From Drosophila persimilis (Eukaryota > Arthropoda > Insecta > Diptera > Drosophilidae), in NCBI RefSeq assembly GCF_003286085.1, contig NW_020825288.1, forward strand, positions 2,356,001 to 2,420,000: a DNA stretch of 64,000 nt, given 5' to 3'. Shown piece after piece: positions 12,385 to 23,852 of the stretch. Below the pieces are notes generated by a model. The model worked only from the letters and a program-made list of their open reading frames with translations, was not told where the DNA came from and made no database searches. The translations under genes were made by a program, and so were the position numbers. The stretch's first letter is position 1. Every line of letters starts with the position of its first letter.

Positions 12385-15300
12385 CTGGTTCTTTGCCAAG
12401 AAAGCCCAGACATGATATGAAATTATTTGTCAACGCCGAATGCTATTTTCAACAACTTTTCGAACATTTCATTTCGTTTTCATTTTGGCAGGCGACTTTC
12501 CCGTGCGACTCGAGTGGCACGAAACACAGAACCAGAACAGCCAGACAGTGGGTGGGCTCTGGGCAGACAGCGTCCTCTTCCTTTCATTTTGCATTACTCG
12601 TACTGTTGCCAGAGGCCAAGAAGGCACAGAGACTGAGACTGAGACCCCGAGCCCGTGCCAAGGCGCAGACATGCAATGACAACCATCGAAATGGAGCGCC
12701 GAGCGCTGAAACTTCTGATTGCTTGCAAATGTTTTATTAGCCTGATTTTCAGAAAGGGAAATTCACTCTCCCAGCCAGCATGTGTATGGCAGGAGCAGGA
12801 TTTGGAGCACCCACACAGAGAGAGAGAAGGTGAAATGCGATTGCGAAATGAAAACCAATCCACATATGAGGTCTTATCCCACATAATTTGGCTGAACCCC
12901 ATTTGTGGGTCGATGCGATCGCTTTAAAAATTTAACAAGTTTCCCAAGCGGAATCAATGAATCTCTTAGTCACTCACTCACTCGGGTGGCTGGTTGCAAG
13001 TTTCTCTCGGCCTTCTTCCTATCCTCTGTCTCTGCCTCGGGGGCAGGCTCCTCGTTCGTTGCCGCTCATTAATTTCGTCTATTTAGGAAAAGTTTTGGCT
13101 GCCGCCTCCGACGCCGGTGCTTGCAACTTTTTTAAGTGGTTTGCGGTTTATCATTTTTGGTTTTCAGGGAATGAAAATGCAGCTCGCCCTTAACGCGGGC
13201 TCTCCCTCTCTCTCCATCTCCCGCCCTTTTGGGTCCCCCTCTTTCTCCAACAAAACTGCGCGCAAACAGGAAATAACGGTAACGCTGCTTCATTTCCGCT
13301 TTTATTAAAACATACTTTTCACGTTGTACCTCATCCGTTCCAGGGCTCGTCTTCCACCGTTCCGCCACCTCTGGTTCTCTTTTGATACTCTAGACTGTCT
13401 TGCCGCTGCTGGCCGCAGGCATCTCAGATAATACTCTATCCGGCGAATGGGGGAACGGGGATGCAAAGTCGAGCAGGTGGTTTGTAAAGGTTTGTGGGAA
13501 TAACCGATCGAGTAACCCAAGGGCGATCGTTGAAAGGGTTTACCAGCTGATAACCCCTGGCAACCCTGGTGAAGCGACCCCTGCGCACTCGCTTCGCCTG
13601 TGCGCCCAGCCCTGGATCACTCGCCACACGACACAGTGTATAAACGATTCGTTGTGGCTTTGAAAACATAGTTTTCTCGTGTTTTATCTACTCTAGTTGT
13701 TGTCGCGTTTGCTGATTCTGTTGGTCCTGCCGCAGCTCCTGCAGCTGCTTGTCACTTCCGCTAGCCGCCCGCAGTTTTCCCACGAAGGAAACTTGGGCCC
13801 AGAGTTTCGGGTTCTGCTCGTGCCCGTGCTCGTACTTTACTTTTGTTTTTTATTTTCTTGTTCGTTATGTGGCTGGCGCTTTAAAAGCAGTCGGCGGATA
13901 CGCCGGCCCGAGCCGAATGTTGGGGGGCATGCAAACTGCGACCACGCCTACCCACCTAACAGCTTGCCCCAGGAGCCAGAGTTGGGGCGCCCAGCGGAAG
14001 CTGCACCGCAGCTAGTTGCAAGTAGCCAAAGGTAATTAATTTTGTAGTTGCAGCCACGGAGAACTCTCTTGCTCCTTCTCTCTCCGTCTTCTGTGGAGGC
14101 AGCCACAAGCTTTTGACAGTACGCAGCGTGCAAATGGATTTTCCATTTTCCATTTGCCATTTTACATTTACTTTAGTTTCCCCTCGGAATGAGTGGCAAC
14201 ATTTCCTCAAATACAAATTTTTTACGTGGCTTTGCCGCCTGCCACCCAGTGCGTGTGTCTATTAATTTTCTTGGGATGCAGCCATGTGGCCACGCCTCGT
14301 TGGGCGTTGACAAACGCGCCGCACAGCGCCCGGGCACTGATAAATGGCTGTGGGGCAGAGTCGCAACAGGGACTAGTGCGGGAATCGGGGACTGGGGCAG
14401 GAGCTTTCTGCTTCAGCAGCCTTTAACAACGGGTCTAATGGAGCGTTTGTTTTGGCTGCGTTGATTTTGCATATCCGAAGGTGGGGCAGGATGAAGAGAG
14501 ATGTGCTCGAGGCCATGTACTCGGATGTCTGAATCTGCTGCAGGTTGTTTGAATTATAAATTTGATTTTAAACAGCAGCACACAGCACACAGCAGAAGCT
14601 GCAGTCTGTCCTGCTGTGTCCTGAGTCATCTCTCTTTTCATTTGACTTGCCTTGCAGTCGGAGCCGTGACCTCCGGCACGGATCAGACCAAACAACCCGA
14701 GGTGCCAAAGGCCATGTCACTGGGAAGCAGGGAAACAGGGAAACAAGACGCGTTAAAGTCAAAAGTTGTGACTGCCGGAGCAACAAGCAGCAAGGAAGAC
14801 AGCAACAAAGGCTATCAAGTGTTACTTTTCCAAGGACCCGGACGGACAGACAGGCAAGTAGAACAAGTGAATGAAAACGAAACGAAGTTATCAAGAAACA
14901 AGGCACAAGGCTATTACGTTTGTCTGTCCCTCCGTCCGGCCCTAGACTCTGGCTCTAGCAAGTGTTTCGGCGTTGGGGCCATGGCCGTGGCCGGGGCTCT
15001 CTGGTAAACGACAAAATCGACCAGGAAAAAGGAAATCAACTCGGCCGCAAAGTCCCAGGCCAGACGGGGGCCAATCTAGGGACAGGACAGTCCAGCTCAG
15101 CCGGAAAAGAGCACAGGCCCAAAACCGAAATCGTAGTGCGTGCCGAGAAAGTACTCCACGACGAGGAAGGAGACGAAGAAGAAGAGGACGAGTCGGTGGG
15201 TCTCTAAGCCGGGGCCAATGTCAGAAGTTAAAACGCAATAACAAAAAAAAACCCAACACTGCAGTGCAAAAGAAAGTGGGAAATTTCTAATCAAAGACGG

Positions 15301-16091
15301 CCTGTCGAGGTCAGAGAGCATAGGGCAGGGCAGAGGCAGAGGCAGCGGCAGGGCTTACGACTGGGACTCGAAAGTCGAAAAGAAAACATGTGAAGCCTTA
15401 GAATTGTTTTGCAATTGCCTGGTGCACCACCCCATGCCGGGGCATTATCACTCCATGAACTTCAGTTGTGTCAAAGGACATTATCTCCTTCGTTCTCTCT
15501 CTCTCCCTTTCTCGATCTCTGTGGCCCTCTGTCTTGGTCTGTGTCTCTGTTTGTGCTCTCCTTGTGACCCGCTGGGGCTAAGCTGCACTGCAAGGCTTCA
15601 TAATTTCCACCGCATGTGGTCGTGTTCTGCCAGTTTCCCCCACTCCCAGCGGGGTGGTGACACGTCTTTGGTTACGCTCTCGACTTGAAAATTGAATTTG
15701 CCTCAGGAATGCGGGGGATATTATTATTTGCGGTGGTGGATGTATTCGTATATTTATTTTTGGCAAATATTCGAAGGTAATTAATCAACTGCCACGCGCA
15801 CATCTCAGCCCACACATTGCCAGAATTCTATTAGGCAACAGCTGGGCCTGTGCCTGTGCCTGGTTCTCGTTCTGGCCTTGGTTAAAGTTGCTGCCTAAGC
15901 CGCTGCAAATCCCCTGAAAGCTTTACCTGTCCACACACCTGCCAGGGAACTTGCAAAACAAAAACGGGGCAGCCGGCAACAAAAAATTCCGAAATTACAG
16001 AATTATGCCAGCTGTCGCAAATATCCAGAGATCTCTCTCTCTATCTCTCTCCCTTTCTCCCCAATGCCAAAGAAGCTTAGCCAGAATAGTA

Positions 16092-16111
16092 GGAGAGAGA
16101 GAGAGAGAGAG
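16092..16111. repeat. GA microsatellite
   Basis: Ten GA units, a possible GAGA-factor or CLAMP site, preceded by CT tracts at 16030-16055. Confidence 0.9.
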
Positions 16112-16488
16112 CAAAATATATGACAAATCTGTATGAAAGTGTCTCTCTATATGGGAGTTTTATTCGCCTTTATCGAATCTGATTTTGTTTGGTTTCCTTC
16201 AGAGCCAGAGCTCAGCACTCAGCAGATCCTTTCAGCCCGATTCAATCTCTCGCAAAGGATTTTCCGCTGAATTTTATGCTAATTATGCCGCTAAGCTTGG
16301 AAACTTTCAAAAGAGTTTTCGGGGGTCTTAGAGCGCTTATAGAACTTCGAGTCGAGTCGAGGCGAGGCATCAGTCGGCAGTCGGCTGAATGTTTGCCCAA
16401 GACATCTTTGCGCGCTTATGCAAACAGATTTGCGCTGACTTCAGGAAATTAAATTCCAGGCAAAATATTCGCACACATTAAAAGCATC

Positions 16489-16750
16489 TTTTTATACCCG
16501 ATGCTCAAAAAGGGTATCGGGGTATACTAGATTTGTGGTGATTTTGAAGATACGAGAAAATCTTGGTCAGATCGGATCATTATTATAGCCAGAAGAAGCA
16601 AAGGAAATTGCATTTGCTGTCTCTCTCTCTCGCACATTCTTCGTCGTGCAATGTGTGCGCCCCCCTGCGGAGGGCACTGACTGAGTATCGGCTATAAATG
16701 TAGCGTAGCGGACCTAGCCGCGACTCACATCGTTACTGCTCGCTATTTTT
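16489..16750 (+). mobile_element. Internally deleted Helitron-like (DINE-1/INE-1 type) element of the obscura group
   Basis: It begins with TTTTTATACCCGATGCTCA, followed by a hairpin-like GGGTATCGGGGTATACTAGA and TTTGTGGT. It then jumps to AAGATACGAGAAAA, CAGATCGGATCATTATTATA and GCCAGAAG. The right part carries CT tracts, a TCGTCGTGCA segment, GAGTATCGGCTATAAATGTA and ends near CTCGCTATTTTT. From memory these blocks occur in this order in a very abundant obscura-group repeat, but a middle section of several hundred bases is missing here. The element is non-coding and non-autonomous. Family name and exact ends are from recall and would need a repeat library. Confidence 0.7.
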
Positions 16751-17664
16751 TTATCCGCACATTTTATTTATGGCCAAATGCTTATAATTTACGTTCCACA
16801 GTTGCCACAGACGGGAAGCCGTAGAGGCGGAGGTGAGCCGGCCGGCGTCTATGGCATCAACACTTCCGCGAGAGACGGCGACGCCCGTGTCTGTGATATC
16901 AACTGAGACGCTGGGAAGCGGAAATCCACGTAACGGAGCAGGAACCGTAGGAATCGCAGGAATCGAAAGACGAAACAACAATAGCCGTGGCGAAAGCGTC
17001 GGGAAACCCTAAAAAGAAAGGACATGCTCGGGCAAATTTTGTTGCGGACGGCAGCAGCAGCAGCATATGGCAAAAGTTTAAGTAAGCAATATTTATTTTG
17101 TATTTCCATTCTGGTTTCCATTTCAATACAGATTCTCACATAGACCGCAGTCTGGAGCGGATTTCAGCAGAGCTGCTCTGCGCGTGGTATGGGGAAAATA
17201 TGAAAAATTGCAACATATTTTCCTCGACTCCGTCTGGGGGCGAAAGTTTTATTTGTTTGCTTCATTGCATGGTCGAGGCATTTTGTGGTTGAGCGAGTCT
17301 CAAAGTTGCTTTGCCAGGAACACATTTTTAGAAGTTAAGAGAAAGGCAAAAAGGGAGGGTGGGCGAGAGAGAGGAGGGGAAAACTAAAACTGCACACAAA
17401 GGCAAATTTGTTTTTGACGATGCATCTGCCAGGGGGCTTTGGGTAAATGGTATCGGGTGCATGTACGTACATTTATATCCGTAGAACTTGGTCACTTGTC
17501 TGGCATGTCAATAAGCCATACCATTTGCCATTTTTGCGGTTCTCAGATATGTGCAAAATACTCCGTAAAATAGTTTGGTCGAGAGATATATTGACTTGTG
17601 GCCAGTGCCATGGAATGAGCTGCATTCATCATTGATAATGTTTGGGGGGGAATGTGACACTCAC

Positions 17665-17779
17665 CTCCTTCGTCGGTCATCACCAGGATGGTTGTCTCCG
17701 GTCCCAGGCCCTCCGGGTTGAATACCTGCACGGTCACCTTGTACTGCGTGTACGTCTGCAGGTTCTGTATTTCATGGCT
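17665..17779 (-). CDS. Ptp99A: Ptp99A coding exon 7: second half of FN3 domain 2
   Basis: The exon encodes residues 299-336 plus one base (phase 0 in, phase 1 out). It starts after TTTGCAG and ends GAAGGAG before GTGAGT. The product carries the FN3 F-strand motif LQTYTQYKVTVQVFN, with the tyrosine corner at Y311, then the loop PEGLGPET and the last strand ILVMTDEG. Exons 6 and 7 total 303 bases and complete FN3 domain 2. The dangling G predicts that the next exon starts with a Val, Ala, Asp, Glu or Gly codon; Val would fit the recalled Ptp99A sequence. That exon is not visible in the window, so the gene continues beyond position 1. Confidence 0.9.
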
Positions 17780-17849
17780 CTGCAAATCGGGGAAGGAAGT
17801 AAACATTTTGTGAGAAATATTAAAATTGCTTCTTTAATATGCAAAATAT

Positions 17850-17905
17850 ACACACACACACACACACACCAGAACCAGCACCATAGCCAGCACCAGAACC
17901 AGCAA
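17850..17905. repeat. CA tract followed by CCAGAA/CCAGCA units
   Basis: Ten CA units run directly into about six hexamers of the form CCAGNA; located 70 bases upstream of the exon 7 acceptor. Confidence 0.9.
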
Positions 17906-19969
17906 AGACTTTTCATTTGTTGGTAGTATAACAAAATAAAGTGGAGCACTTTCCAGCAAGTGCTTCTGTGAGGCAGCACCGCCTCACAGGCGGAACCCCC
18001 CTCCGGGCATTGAGCAGGCTTGGAGCGGAAATTGCGCGCTGCATACTTTTGTGCGTTGCCGTCGGCTGGCGTCGCGTCGCTGGCAAATATGAAAATTGCA
18101 GCACTTAAAATTGATTTGCAGTGCAGTGGCGATGGTGCTGCAGAAAGGAAATTGAGTTGCTTGGCAGCTAGCAGGCAGCAGTCCTTGGCTTAATTGCCGT
18201 AGCACACCCACCATGTGCGAGTGGTTAAGGCTTCGCCTCTCGCTTTTGTGGCCTTTGTCCCTGAATTTCGCGAGTGGTGTGTGCGGCTGATTAAAGTGTA
18301 AGCAAAGGTCAAAAGCAGTGCCAAACCATAAAACAAGCCGCAGACTTAGAGTGGTTCAGTGCCTCCATCACCCACACACACACAGATGCAGAGACACACG
18401 CAAATGGTCAAATGTGGCTGCTGCCTACAGCAGGCACAAATTATGTAGCATACATTACGGCGCTCTTGCTTGCTCCTCGGCCTGTACATATATGTGTGCT
18501 TGTGTGTATGTGTGTCTGCGGTTAGGCCACAAACCAACGGGTTTTGACTCTCTGCGAGTCCTGGTGCTGTGCTTAGAGCCGGATTGACTGCCATGCCAAC
18601 AGCTTAAGTGGCTGCTCGGTGCCCAGAGCTCTACGGCTTTTCAGACGGCGCCAGTTACTATCGCAGTTATTTTTACCAAAAGCGTTATATCTTATGGTCT
18701 TTCTCTATGTACACACACACATCTCTATGTGTGGTTGTGGGTGCGCTGCTCTGCGGCTCCATATAATTTCATTTTATTTAGTCGCCAGTAAATGAGGCCG
18801 AAAATTTACAACTGCTTTTATTTTTATGGACAGCAAAGAAGTTGGAACTGCCCGAGGCCGAGGGGACACTTAATTGATATAATGTAATTGATAAAGTTGT
18901 TCGTGCCGACTGCTGGGTGGAGCATATTGCATAACTCGGGAGAAGGAAAGTGTGAAGCAGGAAAAACCACTTCACTTCGCCTCTCTTCCCTGCCGCTGTC
19001 TCTATTTCCCTTTGCGTTAATTAGTGCTCGCGGTGGATGGCTCTCACGCACACAAAGGCACACACATACACACACTCATGGAACCACAAAAAAAGAAGCA
19101 GATACAGCCGCAGATGCAAATTCATCTGTCAAACAAATCCGAATGCCTGCTCGCAACCAAAAAACTCATCACTTTGCAAACATTTTTCGCACTGAACAAC
19201 TCTATTTTACGAGTATGGGTGTTTTTTGTGTGTTTCCTTAGTCCTCCCACAGCAATATCACCGTCGGGCAACGCTTTTTTTGAGCATTTTCCTGGTAACT
19301 GAGCTTCCTTTAGGGCCAGCAGCAGCAGCCTTTGAGGTATCGCCTGGCTCAAAGTTCTCACTCTGCCTCCTTCTCCCTCTCTGTGTCTGACTTTTGTCAG
19401 GCTTTTATCAGTGCGAAAGTTGCGAAATTTATGCTTTACGGCGCAGAAATTTTAATTAGAAAATTGGCAAATTTAGCCCTGCAGGACACACCCGCGAAGC
19501 AGCACCAGCATCAGCAGCAGCAGGAGTCGGAGTCGCCTCACACGTGACAGCTCAATGTAGATGCCACTGGCCACTAGGAGAGGTGGATGGAAAGAGGATG
19601 GGGGCCGAAGGCCACTGAACGCTGATGCTGCGATATGGGAATAACAGAAAGCCATGTCCTGGACTCCGCCAAATGACTTGAGCGCAAGTGCGGGGGGAAA
19701 AAAAAACGCCAGGAATAACTAAAGTCGCACGTTTCTGCCTGCAAGGATAATATTTCAACATGCCACTGACATGCAAAAGAGAGAAAAATAGTGGAGCTCT
19801 GGGCACGAGCAGAGTGTGGCATGCCACGGGGGCGGGAACGAGTGGAGAGGAGAGTGAGCGGCAGCTTCTAGATAAGAGCAAAATATGCACTCGAGCACAA
19901 AAGCGTGCCATGCTTGTGGCAATCAGGCGTCATCCGCCTCCTCCACTTGCCATTTTTTGGCCACTCCGT

Positions 19970-19994
19970 CGCGTTGCGTCGCGTCGCGTCGCGC
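19970..19994. repeat. GCGTC pentamer repeat
   Basis: Five units of GCGTC/GCGTT. Confidence 0.9.
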
Positions 19995-20050
19995 CGAGTG
20001 TCGTACGTGAGCATTATCGCTAATAATTTTTGCATATTTTAAGCTGTGCA

Positions 20051-20070
20051 CGGCCCGGCCCGGCCCGGCC
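20051..20070. repeat. CGGCC pentamer repeat
   Basis: Four perfect CGGCC units. The same pentamer is expanded again at 21865-21890. Confidence 0.9.
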
Positions 20071-21427
20071 AGTCCTATCCTGTCCTCGAAAATCCGCTTC
20101 ATTCGCATCCGGCCCCAAGCTCCAGGCTCCATGCTGCTGCTGCAAATGCATTCCCCGAGCGGGCTTAGTATTTGGCTCAAATATCTCCCCAAATGTCCAG
20201 CGGTTTGACTTTCAAGCGTGGGGAAGGCTTTAAGGCGACGGCTAGGAGTGGAGACGACTAAAATTTAGACAGGATATTGATTGAATATGGACAATAGGTA
20301 CATCGCATCTGGTGGAGCGAAATGGAGCTATAGATATTCACTAAGGAAAGCCAAAGGTTGGACTGGAGGTAGAGGCCCTCAGCTATGGATAGATGTAATT
20401 GTAACGGCCACAGAAAGATGGAAAGCCAATTTAGTAGCAGAGAAAATCAGAAATATATTCGTCATTCTTAAATCTGATTGATTGATTATTCTAGCTCCTT
20501 TCAGTAGAACGAGAACGAGTACGTTTCCCAGGCTATTTGTTGCCAGATCCGTTTCAATTCGTTTCGATGGACTATCTGCTCCCTGTACACACCCCAATTG
20601 CGTGTTGAACTGTCCCACACTCGCACCCACGCACAGGCAGACACACGGACAGATACTAGACAAAAACTGGCCCCAGCTGAAAGAGAGGGATGGAGAGAGA
20701 ACTAATCGTTAACAAATTGCCAGTGATAGCGTGGCCCCAACGAGATATGGTAAATGCCCCCTGGTAACACCTTGACAGGCCGCCATCCGAAAAACACTTG
20801 TAACCGTGCCGTGCCCCACGTGTGCCTTGGGTGTTGGGTATGGCTGGTCTGTTGTGCCAGTGTGGGAAATGTTTTTCCTGCCGCCAGGTGTAAATTACTT
20901 TTTAATACCGCCGCTGATGTGACTTTAAGCCAGCGAATGACAAGACGGAAAAGCATTCCTAGACAAACTTTAACCCTGCACAGAGTGCGATGGCAAATGG
21001 TGGGAAAACATGTGTATTGTATGGATGGGATTGAAAATGATATGCACGTCGCAGGGCAGACATAGAAACAGACAGACACAGACAAACAGACAGACACGAA
21101 CCAAAACCGAAACGAAATTGAATGACGCTGCAGGTATCCGTCCTATCCGCATCCACACGAAGGGCCGCCCCTCCCTCTAGCCACCAAAGGTTTCCGTTGC
21201 ATTTCCAATATGGCAAAAGTGTCAGAAATCATGAAATTCAATTATCTTTGGCCTGTACAACTAAATAGGAGAGTTTTCTGAGAGGCAGCAAAGGGTCCCA
21301 CATGCTAGAGATGGTAAACGATGTCGATGTTGAGCACGATAATCGAATAAACAACCGATAAATGCCATCCAACTGATGCCTTGATGGTTGGACAATAATA
21401 TACAGGTTAAAATTGGTGTCTACATAC

Positions 21428-21615
21428 CTCCACAGTGTTATCCCTTATATAGATTTCCTTGGTATCATTTGGATCGCGATCGCGTGGCCGATATGTGATG
21501 CGATAGCCGAGAAACTCCCCGAGAATGGTATCCGGTGGCGGCGGCTTCCATGAGATGTACACCGACGTCGAGGACGTGTTGTGGGCCGTTGTCGGTATGG
21601 GCTTGCCCGTGGGCG
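21428..21615 (-). CDS. Ptp99A: Ptp99A coding exon 6: first half of FN3 domain 2
   Basis: The exon encodes residues 237-298, with the split codon Ala236 at its start (phase 1 in, phase 0 out). It starts after TTGCAG and ends GTGGAG before GTATGT. The product begins PTGKPIPT and has the FN3 B-strand SVYISWKPPPP (W258), then the C-strand FLGYRITYRPRD. Two N-glycosylation sequons are visible, NTS at N248 and NDT at N285. The motif W-K-P-P-P-P-D followed by G-E-F-L-G-Y is typical of FN3 repeats in receptor phosphatases and Ig-family cell adhesion proteins. Confidence 0.92.
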
Positions 21616-21739
21616 CTGCAAGAGATACGAGTACGATGGGTTAGACTTCGCCGAAAAAACTTTGACTGGCAAAAGTTTAGCCGAAACTCAAAAATTTCAA
21701 ATTAAAAACGTCGCGTAAAAGTTTCGCCTACCCTTCCAG

Positions 21740-21765
21740 CAGCACCACCACCACCACCACCGCCG
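21740..21765. repeat. CAC triplet tract
   Basis: Seven CAC/CCA units, 125 bases upstream of the exon 6 acceptor. Confidence 0.9.
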
Positions 21766-21864
21766 TGGCGATGCGCAACTCTGACCTGTCATGTAAGCCG
21801 GAACGTTGTCTGTGGCATTGTCAAGTTGTCACTGTCACGCAACATAAGTTGCGAGTGCCCCAGC

Positions 21865-21890
21865 CCGGACCGGCCCGGCCCGGCCCGGGA
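21865..21890. repeat. CGGCC pentamer repeat, second location
   Basis: Four to five CGGCC units followed by GATCTG units (21891-21909). Confidence 0.9.
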
Positions 21891-22440
21891 TCTAGATCTG
21901 GATCTGGATGGGGGGCCTATGGTTGGACCTGGCTAAGAGCCTTGCCTATGCGAATTACTCGCAAGTTAAATGATGCGTGTGTCGCGCCACGCTCAGGTGA
22001 GTGGTGCAGAAGTGGGGCACAGCTAAGGCTGCTGCCAAGGTGATCTGGCAGTTTGCCAGCAATAGAATGGAGAGTGGAGTGGGAGTGGAGGTGCTCTGAA
22101 TACTTCAACGAATGTATAAATAAATTAAAAGATATGTTGTATCTTTGGGTTGACATTGATGCTGAGGCTAAAGTTGCTTCTGCAAATTGAAAAGTTTTCG
22201 GTTTTATTCCATCTGGGATTATGGATCTACTCAAGTGCTAGGCCCAGTTCCCCTTTCGGCCGAAATGCTTCTGTCATTTGGTTAATTTATGCATGCCGCA
22301 AGCTTAATTTATACAAATTGGCAACTCGGCAACGACCGCAGAAGCCCCAGCCCCCAGCCCCCAGCTCCCAGTCCGAAGACCTTAATGAGCTCTGGAGCTG
22401 GGACACACACACTATTGACTAATTTGTAACCGCATGTGTT

Positions 22441-22480
22441 GCAGTGGCAGTGGCAAAGGCAGTGGCAGTGGCAGTGGCAG
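22441..22480. repeat. GGCAGT hexamer repeat
   Basis: Six units, one diverged to GGCAAA. Confidence 0.9.
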
Positions 22481-23670
22481 GAACAGGAGCTATGGCTTCC
22501 TGGCTGCTTGGGTCGCATTCCTTGGTGCGTGAGTGCGGGCTATGCTGCGGCTAAATGCTATTTCACACCGAAATGTCGAGATGTCCCTGTCCCTGTCCTT
22601 GGCTTTGGCTTCGGCCATGGCCCTGGCCAGCCGCTGGCAAAGTCATTTCCAATGTTCATAAGACAAATGTGTTGCTAATAGCTTGTCGCTGTTGTCGAGA
22701 GGGAGTGAGGGTTACCCCTGCTGGTTCTGCTGCTGCTGCTCTTGCTTTGATTAATGTGTTTCGCGCTCTTAAAGCCTATGGAAAGTTGTGTGACTTTTTG
22801 GAGTCCATTTATATACATATGTGGGGCACACGCACCAAGAATAGGCCTCGATTAATCATTGTCTGTGGCAGCCACAGCCATAGAAGCAGTGAAAGCAGCA
22901 GGTGAAATGTCATGGACAGTGGCTGCACCCATTAGATGCCATTGAACATTGCCCAACTATTTCGTTAAACTTTCTGTCAAAGAAGCTGTCGGCTTTGTCC
23001 TCCTCGCATGTCAATGAAATGAAAGCTGCCTCTAAAATTTAAGTGTGCCCGCATATACTCGTCGTCCTCCATAGTTTCCTGTGGGAGGACGAAGTTAATG
23101 ACAATTTCCGAAGGAGGACCAGCCGAGGAAGACGCAACATAAAATGAAGACACACCTGCCCTCTTCCTGGTTCTGGGTCTGGCCTACCGTCAGCGGGAAA
23201 ATAATTAAACGTATACAACGTGAGGAGGAGACTCTGGCTTTATGAGGCCGTAATTGCTGGCAGCTGGCTCACGCCGGAGAAGGAGACGGAGCCGGAGTCG
23301 GATTCGGAGGAGTAGGCCGAAGAAACTGCGACAACTTTTCATTGGCGGCACTTAAAAGTCGGGCCAAGTCGTTGCCGTCAACCAAATTGAAATGAAAAAT
23401 TAATGTGATTGTAAAAATTGTTATGTTATGTCATGTGTCTCGTAACTTTGTCCCCTCCCCTCGCAAGCCTATGCGCATAGTTTATGATCTGCCAGCAATA
23501 AAATGTGTAGTTCCAAGGAGAGCCAGAAATAAAGGCTCTAGCTTTATTGGATATCCCTGAAGATCCAATGGCAGTTATCAGAGCCTCTTGGAATTCCATC
23601 AAATGTCAATTTGTAGCGTTTAGTCCCTGCTTTTGGCTGGGAATAATGGAATGAGGGTGTAAAAACGTAC

Positions 23671-23852
23671 CTTCCCGCAGCGTCACAATGTAGTAGGACT
23701 CCTTGGACGGTGGACTCATGCCCAGCTTGTTGACGGCCAGCAGGCGAAAGCTGTAGACGGTGAAGGGCGTGAGGCCGGTCACCTGATATGATGTGGCGTT
23801 CGTTTTGGTATAGATGCGAGCCAGCTGATCCCAGATGCCATCTTCGCCCTCT
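23671..23852 (-). CDS. Ptp99A: Ptp99A coding exon 5: second half of FN3 domain 1
   Basis: The exon encodes residues 176-235 with split codons (phase 2 in, phase 1 out). A long pyrimidine tract and CCGCAG precede it, and it ends GAAG before GTACGT. The product contains the FN3 core motif LTPFTVYSFRLLAVN, with the tyrosine corner at Y208, a sequon NAT at N193, and the closing strand YYIVTLRE. Exons 4 and 5 total 306 bases and form one complete FN3 module. Segments such as GMSPPSKESYYIVTLRE match what I recall of D. melanogaster Ptp99A, which is part of the reason for the gene name. Confidence 0.91.

Larger units (their letters stand above)
1..17664 (-). other. Intron 7 of Ptp99A (start only), no further exon found
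   Basis: After the exon 7 donor no in-phase exon with an FN3, membrane or phosphatase signature was seen down to position 1. The region is rich in microsatellites and has AT-rich stretches (4330-4760), a run of CGAT motifs (3465-3570) and a Helitron-like remnant (16489-16750). Frames of 100-267 codons (for example 6345-7148) run through CA/GT and CT repeats and are judged spurious. A small exon without a methionine could have been missed. Confidence 0.55.
17780..21427 (-). other. Intron 6 of Ptp99A (3648 bases)
   Basis: This phase-0 intron splits FN3 domain 2. It holds CA and CCAGAA repeats near the exon 7 acceptor (17850-17905), GCGTC (19970-19994) and CGGCC (20051-20070) arrays, and a short plus-strand frame (20284-20481) of unknown meaning. 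No gene was recognised. Confidence 0.85.
21616..23670 (-). other. Intron 5 of Ptp99A (2055 bases)
   Basis: This phase-1 intron lies between FN3 domains 1 and 2. It contains a CACCAC tract (21740-21765), a CGGCC pentamer array (21865-21890) and a GGCAGT array (22441-22480). No coding sequence was recognised. Confidence 0.85.

Noticed and set aside
14501-15207. Overlapping plus-strand frames of 168, 105 and 81 codons
   Set aside because: Three frames are open together, which points to stop-poor GC-rich DNA, not a gene; no domain.
18217-18233. GCGAGTGGTTAAGGC, like the D-arm of a tRNA-Ser gene
   Set aside because: No acceptor-stem pairing, anticodon arm or T-arm (GGTTCGAATCC) follows at the right distance.
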